Shown here: positions 52,812 to 57,955 of the stretch, piece by piece
How the letters are laid out: the number at the start of each line of letters is the position of its first letter
Numbering within the stretch: position 1 is the first letter of the stretch
Source: CAZEAN01 sp964510225
Lineage (GTDB): Bacteria > Planctomycetota > Planctomycetia > Isosphaerales > Isosphaeraceae
Direction: 5' to 3'
Assembly (NCBI GenBank): GCA_964510225.1
Contig: CAZEAN010000024.1
Coordinates: 1 to 57,955, forward strand
DNA: 57,955 bases
The notes under the pieces: generated by a model
What the model was told of the DNA's origin: nothing
Database searches by the model: none
What the model saw: only the letters and a program-made list of their open reading frames with translations
Position numbers and translations under genes: made by a program

Positions 52812-54257
52812 TTAGAGTTCACGGTGGCGGTCGCGGGTCTGGATCTCCTCAAGTTCTTGGGTCAGGCGCTCAACGACCGCAGTTTCCTTCAAGTAGAGAT
52901 TGGTTGTTTCTCCACGATCAGATTCGAGGTTGTAGAGTTGACCCGAGGGATCAGCTGGACCGGGATTCACCTGTCTGGGCTTAGAGAAGCCTCCAGAACC
53001 GAGCCCGGTAATGAGTTTCCAAGGTCCTGATCTGATCGTCATCGAGGAGGCACTCCCGGCACGCATCACGAATTGAGTCCGGACAGACGTCAGAGCCGGT
53101 GGTCCACCTGTCAAGGCAGGGAGGAAGCTGAAACTATCCGGGCCCGCCTCGCTCGGGAGTGGGATTTCCAGGAGTTCCGCGAAGGTCGCCAGGAGGTCGG
53201 TGAAGCAGAGAAGCTGGTCACTTGTCGCTCCTGGCTCCACCTGATTGGGCCATCGGACGATGAAGGGCATTCGGTGACCGGCTTCCCATGCGTCTGCCTT
53301 CATCCCTCGGAGCCCTCCTGCGGAATCGTGACCGAAGCGCTCGACATCGGTGTCGTACCAAACCGGTCCGTTATCGGAAGTAAATAAAAGGAGCGTGTTT
53401 TCCTCCATCCCATTTGCTTTAAGTGCCCGCAGGACGCGGCCGACCTCATGATCAACCATCCCCAGAAAGTCACCGTACAACCCAGCTCCACTGGTCCCTC
53501 GAAACGAGTCTGAAGGAAGCCAAGGGGTATGCGGCGCCGGGTATGCTAAGTAGAGCATGAGTGGTCGATCGGTGTCAGTACCGTGTGCGTCGATGAGTTG
53601 GATTGCCTCGTCGGTGAAGCAGGGGAGGACACCATCGAGCTTCAAGCTGGGCGCGATGCCTCCAGCTCGCCAAAAGGCACCTTGGATCGGTGACCAATCC
53701 TCACTTCGATTCGCTTCAATCGTTGCCGAGGGTGGCTCGACTGCTCGATCGCCTCGGATATAGAAGTAGGGTGGAATGTCAGTGGATGCCCGGATTCCGA
53801 AATAGCTCTCGAAGCCTCGGTCGATCGGCCCTCCCGGGAGCGGTTGATCGTAACCCTCTTCGAGAAAGCCAAGGTGCCATTTGCCGACCATCGCAGTTTG
53901 GTAGCCAGCGGATTTCGCGAGCGAGGCGATTGTCAACTGCCCTGGTTCGATTAGCGGCTTCCTGGGCCAAACACTGACGTCAGTTCGGAAGGGATAGCGT
54001 CCCGTCAATAAACCGTAGCGCGACATGTGGCACAACGGACCCGATGCGTGTGCGTCTGTAAACCGGATTCCATCACGGGCGAGTGAGTCGATCTCCGGTG
54101 TCGGGATCTTCGATTCCTGGTTGAAACAACCGGGATCGCCGTAGCCCATATCGTCGACCAGGATGATCACGATATTCGGCCTCGAGGAACCTTCGACGGC
54201 AGACCCGAGTGAAACAATGGCAACGAAAGCGAGGGTTGTTCGTATGGATGATCTCAT
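52812..54257 (-). CDS. arylsulfatase with atypical active-site motif
   Basis: A 481-residue exported sulfatase from ATG 54257; the signal peptide is MRSSIRTTLAFVAIVSLGSAVEG. Metal ligands VDDMGYGDPGC, the GKWHLGF site and LLFTSDNGPVWYD are intact. The formylglycine position is C76, but the motif reads C-H-M-S-R-YGLLTGR, where C-x-P/A-x-R is expected; methionine replaces proline or alanine. The maturation enzyme may still act on it, but that is not certain. It is divergent from the next sulfatase across 135 bases and may share regulation with it. Confidence 0.9.
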   Translation of the reverse strand: MRSSIRTTLAFVAIVSLGSAVEGSSRPNIVIILVDDMGYGDPGCFNQESKIPTPEIDSLARDGIRFTDAHASGPLCHMSRYGLLTGRYPFRTDVSVWPRKPLIEPGQLTIASLAKSAGYQTAMVGKWHLGFLEEGYDQPLPGGPIDRGFESYFGIRASTDIPPYFYIRGDRAVEPPSATIEANRSEDWSPIQGAFWRAGGIAPSLKLDGVLPCFTDEAIQLIDAHGTDTDRPLMLYLAYPAPHTPWLPSDSFRGTSGAGLYGDFLGMVDHEVGRVLRALKANGMEENTLLLFTSDNGPVWYDTDVERFGHDSAGGLRGMKADAWEAGHRMPFIVRWPNQVEPGATSDQLLCFTDLLATFAELLEIPLPSEAGPDSFSFLPALTGGPPALTSVRTQFVMRAGSASSMTIRSGPWKLITGLGSGGFSKPRQVNPGPADPSGQLYNLESDRGETTNLYLKETAVVERLTQELEEIQTRDRHREL

Positions 54258-54392
54258 CACGAGGTGCTTTGCCGGGAAGTGGACCGGAGGGTAGATTTCG
54301 GACTCTCGTTGTCTGATGATAACGCTCCCCCCGATTGTGAGCGAGGAGACGGAATTTGATCTCAGACCCATATCAATGCGGAGTCCGACCTC

Positions 54393-55763
54393 ATGGATCG
54401 AGTTCTTGTTGGTTCGCTCATTCTCCTCGGAATGGCAAGCACCCTCAATGCGACCGACACAAGACCGAATTTCGTCTTCATCATGGCGGATGACTGTACC
54501 TTTCGCGACATCGGTTGCTACGGCGGAGAGGCAGAGACGCCGAACATCGACGCCCTCGCAACCGAGGGAATGAGGTTCGCCAACTGCTTCCAAGCCGCTC
54601 CGATGTGCTCGCCGACACGGCACAACATTTACACGGGTCTCTATCCAGTCAGGTCAGGCGCGTATCCGAATCACACCTTTGCCAACGATGGGGTTAAGAG
54701 TGTTGTTCAATTCCTTCGACCACTTGGTTATCGAGTGGCCCTTTCTGGAAAGCGGCATATCGGACCGAGGTCAGTCTTTCCTTTCGAGTACTCGGATGAT
54801 GAAAACAATCCAGATCTGGAAGAGATCGATGCTTTGATCCGTGAATCGACCGAGTCGGATACCCCATTCTGTCTGTTTGCCTGTTCGAACGAGCCGCACC
54901 GCCCTTGGGACAAGGGCGATGCTTCGCGCTATCCTCCAGGTGAAGTGAGGCTTCCCCCCTACATCATCGACACGCCCCAGGTCCGCGACGCTTGGTCTCG
55001 ATATCTCGCAGAGATCACCTATTACGATGATCAAGTCGGTCAGATTCTCAGGTTGCTGGAAAAGTACGACCTCAAGAAGGAGACGATGGTGATGGTCGTC
55101 TCCGAACAAGGGAACAGCTTTCCGTTCGCAAAATGGACCTGCTACGACAACGGCTTGCAATCGGCTATGGTCGTCCGCTGGCCTGGAGAGATTGAACCCG
55201 GTGTTACGATTGAAGCTATGGTCGAATATGTCGATATTTTGCCAACGTTTGTCGAAGCTGCAGGCGGAATCGCTGACCCTCGCTGGGATGGTTCGAGCTT
55301 TCTACCGGTTCTCCGCGGCCAAGCGGACCAGCACAAAGAATTTGCCTACAGCCTGATGACTACTCGGGGAATCAATCACGGAAGCGACGCATATCCAATT
55401 CGATCGATTCGCTCCGACCGCTATCGATTTATTTTGAACCTCAACCCTGACGTAGAGTTTACAAACGCTCTCACCCACAGCGCACTTTATGCGTCCATGA
55501 TTGAAAGAGCGCGTTCGGATCCAGAAGCTGCAATTTTAATCGAGCGCTACGCCAGACGACCCGCCCTCGAGCTATTTGACGTCGATGCCGATCCTTACAA
55601 CATGAAGAATATTGCTGACGACCCTGAACTTAAATCGATAGTCAACGAGCTCGAAGGGCGACTCTTAGCTTGGATGAAAGACCAGGGTGACGAAGGGATG
55701 GCAACCGAACTCAGAGCGGAGTCTCGACAAAGCCGGAATCGAAAGAAAACGGCCAAAGAGTAG
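54393..55763 (+). CDS. arylsulfatase (Cys type), heparan-N-sulfatase-like
   Basis: A 456-residue exported sulfatase. ATG 54393 has GGAG 9 bases upstream and the first 20 residues form a signal peptide. DD at residues 33-34, the canonical C72-S-P-T-R with HNIYTGLYPVRSG, GKRHIGP, and MVVSEQGNSFPFAKWTCYD (metal site with the GNS and K) are all present. The last pattern and the short C-terminal part recall the sulfamidase-like subgroup. The final 15 residues are basic. It ends TAG. Confidence 0.9.
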   Translation: MDRVLVGSLILLGMASTLNATDTRPNFVFIMADDCTFRDIGCYGGEAETPNIDALATEGMRFANCFQAAPMCSPTRHNIYTGLYPVRSGAYPNHTFANDGVKSVVQFLRPLGYRVALSGKRHIGPRSVFPFEYSDDENNPDLEEIDALIRESTESDTPFCLFACSNEPHRPWDKGDASRYPPGEVRLPPYIIDTPQVRDAWSRYLAEITYYDDQVGQILRLLEKYDLKKETMVMVVSEQGNSFPFAKWTCYDNGLQSAMVVRWPGEIEPGVTIEAMVEYVDILPTFVEAAGGIADPRWDGSSFLPVLRGQADQHKEFAYSLMTTRGINHGSDAYPIRSIRSDRYRFILNLNPDVEFTNALTHSALYASMIERARSDPEAAILIERYARRPALELFDVDADPYNMKNIADDPELKSIVNELEGRLLAWMKDQGDEGMATELRAESRQSRNRKKTAKE

Positions 55764-55798
55764 AGCCGCTGATGAACTACACCGGGAACGCGGGAGCG

Positions 55799-56434
55799 CT
55801 AGAAAGGCTGTCGGCCTCGGATCGCATCAACGAGCATTTCTTTATTCGAGAATTCCAAGGATCCCCCCGACGCAAGGCCCCGAGCGAGTCGAGTGACCGA
55901 TCGCTTGATTGGAGCCAAACGTTCCGCAACAAGGTGTGCAGTCGCGTCACCTTCAAGAGTCGGGTTGGTAGCAAGGATGACTTCAGTAACCTCGGAGGAG
56001 GCCACCCGGGCTTCGAGTGCCTCCAGAGTCAGTTGATCTTCGAGGATTCCTTGAAGTGGTGCGAGACGACCGAGGAGTACATGATAGACACCTCGGTAGG
56101 ACGCCGCCTGCTCGATCATCATGAGATCACGTGACTGTTCTACGACACAGATAATTGACCGATCACGGCCAGGATCGAGACAGATCGGACACCGTGACTG
56201 CCCGACGTCAGTCAAATGAAAGCATACTTCACAGTGCTTGATTAATTCCTTAGCAGCACGAATTGCATCGGAGAGTTCGAGCGCCTCTTCCGGAGGCGAT
56301 CGAAGTAAATGGTGGGCAAGTCGATCGGCACTTTTGGGACCGATCCCCGGTAACTGGCCGAGTGCACGGACCAGACGTTCTACAGGCGATTCGACACGGG
56401 GACTCTTCGCCTCCGTGCTCCGCTGGTCGCTCAA
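55799..56434 (-). CDS. recR: recombination mediator RecR
   Basis: Helps RecFOR load RecA at gaps. The 211 residues show the helix-hairpin-helix LVRALGQLPGIGPKSADRLAHHLL, the four-cysteine zinc finger CEVCFHLTDVGQSRCPIC, and the TOPRIM part ICVVEQSRDLMMIEQ with ILATNPTLEGDATAHLVAERL. The C-terminus TRLARGLASGGSLEFSNK is standard. Translation likely starts at TTG 56434, overlapping the TGA of ebfC. The recR-ebfC-dnaX order is widely conserved. Confidence 0.95.
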   Translation of the reverse strand: MSDQRSTEAKSPRVESPVERLVRALGQLPGIGPKSADRLAHHLLRSPPEEALELSDAIRAAKELIKHCEVCFHLTDVGQSRCPICLDPGRDRSIICVVEQSRDLMMIEQAASYRGVYHVLLGRLAPLQGILEDQLTLEALEARVASSEVTEVILATNPTLEGDATAHLVAERLAPIKRSVTRLARGLASGGSLEFSNKEMLVDAIRGRQPF

Positions 56435-56811
56435 CGGACTGGTACGTCCGTACCCGGACCATCTGTTGATGGCACTCCGCCGGGAAACATCCCCGAGAGG
56501 CCACCAAAAGCGGCGGGGAGATTGCCGGTAACCGCCTTTGCCGCTTCCTCACGCGCCTTGGACAGCGCCTGGTTGACGGCAGCGACTGTGAGATCTTCAA
56601 GAAGTTCGAGATCGTTGCGGTCGACTAAGTTCGGATCGAACCGGACACTGATCAGTTCGAGTCTTCCGTTGACGACCGACTTGACCGCACCGCCACCGGC
56701 AACCCCTTCGGTCTGGACTTCGCCGAGACGTTCAGCGGCTTGCTCCATCTGTTCCTTGATCTTGCCCGCATTTTTCATCAAGTCGGCGAGATTTCCCAGA
56801 TTACCGAACAC
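56431..56811 (-). CDS. ebfC: nucleoid-associated protein YbaB/EbfC
   Basis: A 126-residue DNA-binding protein that sits in the dnaX-recR operon. Start GTG 56811, shortly after AGAGG. MKNAGKIKEQMEQAAERLGEVQTEG, VNGRLELISVRFDP and LEDLTVAAVNQALSKAREE match the family. The C-terminal 25 residues are glycine- and proline-rich, longer than in E. coli. Confidence 0.94.
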   Translation of the reverse strand: MFGNLGNLADLMKNAGKIKEQMEQAAERLGEVQTEGVAGGGAVKSVVNGRLELISVRFDPNLVDRNDLELLEDLTVAAVNQALSKAREEAAKAVTGNLPAAFGGLSGMFPGGVPSTDGPGTDVPVR

Positions 56812-56916
56812 GATTGACCTCTGATGGTTGGATTAGACTTGTTGATGTCCAGCAGCAGTTTCGCCGATCAGGATCGAGCTGGTCCTCAGAAATTGACCGA
56901 CCACTCTAAGAGCAGC

Positions 56917-57955
56917 TTACTCTTTTCCAAGTTGATCGGACTTGGATTCTTCCCCGAGCTCGGGTTCTACGTGTCTGAGTTGAGCGTCGAATCGTTCAAT
57001 AATCGCTTTTGCGAGGGGTTCTTTTGTAACTTGATCGTTGAGGAGGTTTTGCCGAGGCGGGTTGGTTCGTGGCTGTTCGTTTACGATCTCCCGGTCAAAA
57101 ATGAGTTTAATCGAATGACCCATAAGGTCTGCAAGCGACGCTTCGATCCGAGCCCGATTCTGTGGCTGTTCACAGGTATTCGCAATAAATGTATAGGAGG
57201 ATGGAACATGGATGACAATAACACCTGGCTCCGGAACTTCAGTCGGCTCTAATTTTGAGAGTGTGACGGGGATCTTGAACGCAGCGGCCCCTTTATTGAG
57301 TTCGCGCCAAGCTTTCTTCACTTTGAGGAGTGGATCCTGATCGGCTTCGTTCGGGATGGAGGCAACAGCGGGGCTTCCATTCGGCTCCACCACAGGGCCG
57401 TTCTCGATCCGTTCCAGTCTCCTTCTCGGTAGCGGCTCTCGATCTGGTTCCTTATGCGGTTGCAACCGCGGCTGGGATTCAGCGTCCTTTTTTTTTTGAG
57501 GCAACGATGCTGCTGCGTCACGATGCTTGTTGGCGGAAGCCGGTTGAGCTTCCATCTTGCTGAGCTGTTGGATGAGAGCGCCCAAGTCGCTCATCGATTC
57601 CAGGAGAGCGACCCGGCAGAACCCGACTTCGATCAGAATCCGAGGCATTGAGTTCCCTCGGAGTCGGCCTCGGGTCTGATCGAGTATTTGTTGTGCTGCG
57701 AGGAGGGCCTCGATCGACCACTTCTCAGCGAGCCCGTCAATGCGTTCCAGCTGTCCCCCGAGAGCAGAGAGCATCGGTGCGTTCGCGGAGGTCGCTCGGA
57801 CCATGACATCGCGGAGGAACCCGATTACCGAATTCAAGAGATCGTTTGGTTGAGCCCCGGAGGCGATCGCCTGATCAAGGATCGAGAGGGTTTTTCCCAA
57901 GTCTCGATTCGCCATTGCATCCATCAGGTCTAAGACGCGATCATCGGGGGCGATT
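56917..57955 (-). CDS. dnaX: DNA polymerase III subunit gamma/tau, C-terminal part (runs off the window)
   Basis: The frame is open to the right edge; the AAA clamp-loader domains lie outside. Visible residues start IAPDDRVLDLMDAMANRDLGKTL, then NSVIGFLRDVMVRAT, WSIEALLAAQQILDQTRGRLRGN and RILIEVGFCRVALLES, i.e. domain III of DnaX. A charged linker follows, and the C-terminus from about residue 200 (KKAWRELNKGAAAFKIPVTLSKLEP, VIVIHVP) is a tau-type domain that binds the polymerase. It is the first gene seen of the dnaX-ebfC-recR operon; the stop is 105 bases before ebfC. Confidence 0.92.
   Translation of the reverse strand, partial: IAPDDRVLDLMDAMANRDLGKTLSILDQAIASGAQPNDLLNSVIGFLRDVMVRATSANAPMLSALGGQLERIDGLAEKWSIEALLAAQQILDQTRGRLRGNSMPRILIEVGFCRVALLESMSDLGALIQQLSKMEAQPASANKHRDAAASLPQKKKDAESQPRLQPHKEPDREPLPRRRLERIENGPVVEPNGSPAVASIPNEADQDPLLKVKKAWRELNKGAAAFKIPVTLSKLEPTEVPEPGVIVIHVPSSYTFIANTCEQPQNRARIEASLADLMGHSIKLIFDREIVNEQPRTNPPRQNLLNDQVTKEPLAKAIIERFDAQLRHVEPELGEESKSDQLGKE

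Noticed and set aside
1..57955. CRISPR array, insertion sequence or prophage
   Set aside because: No regularly spaced direct repeats, transposase, integrase or phage structural genes were seen.

Overview
The window reads as chromosomal DNA of a planctomycete (PVC group); the order cannot be fixed from sequence alone. Reasons: Cys-type sulfatases, three large proteins of the membrane-bound-dehydrogenase/haem-binding type, a CxxCH cytochrome fused to WD40 repeats, a PEP-CTERM surface protein, a PmoA-like (DUF6807) protein and dense operons with 1-4 bp start/stop overlaps. No rRNA, insertion sequence, prophage or CRISPR array was seen.

Layout. 1-2986: end of a dTDP-rhamnose operon (rfbB partial, rfbA, rfbC) plus a beta-propeller-like gene. 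3484-3886: four tRNA genes (Ser-GGA, Ser-CGA, Ser-TGA, and a Leu-TAA with a short variable loop). 4010-12975: NHL-repeat secreted protein, YheT-type hydrolase, ABC-F ATPase, then leftward thpR, a PfkB sugar kinase, a small membrane protein, gltX and a PEP-CTERM protein. 13759-16668: small conserved protein, diguanylate cyclase, glycogen-synthase-like GT4 enzyme. 16665-27355: exported dehydrogenase/haem proteins, an rRNA methyltransferase and a sulfatase. 27403-31498 (leftward): an ATP-grasp / alpha-E / transglutaminase operon coupled to hisB. 31846-34398: metallophosphoesterase, a 630-bp non-coding stretch rich in hairpins, then YggS and YggU genes. 34938-41715: cytochrome-WD40 giant, a decayed adhesin-like gene, an ExeA-type ATPase. 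42067-49155: Cys-less thioredoxin-fold protein, class IV aminotransferase, GT-like protein, ABC exporter pair, and a membrane protein gene broken by one in-frame TAG. 49314-57955: DUF4139 protein, DUF6807 protein, two divergent sulfatases, and the recR-ebfC-dnaX replication/repair operon (dnaX runs off the right edge).

Most genes fit a lifestyle of degrading sulfated polysaccharide, with secreted sulfatases, sugar dehydrogenases and c-type cytochromes, alongside cell-envelope sugar synthesis and core housekeeping. The points most worth a second look are: two unrelated genes each interrupted by a single in-frame TAG inside the same GAGATCTAG context with conserved coding sequence beyond it; a candidate leftward structured RNA with its own terminator at 32772-33195; and a tRNA with a leucine UAA anticodon but class I architecture.
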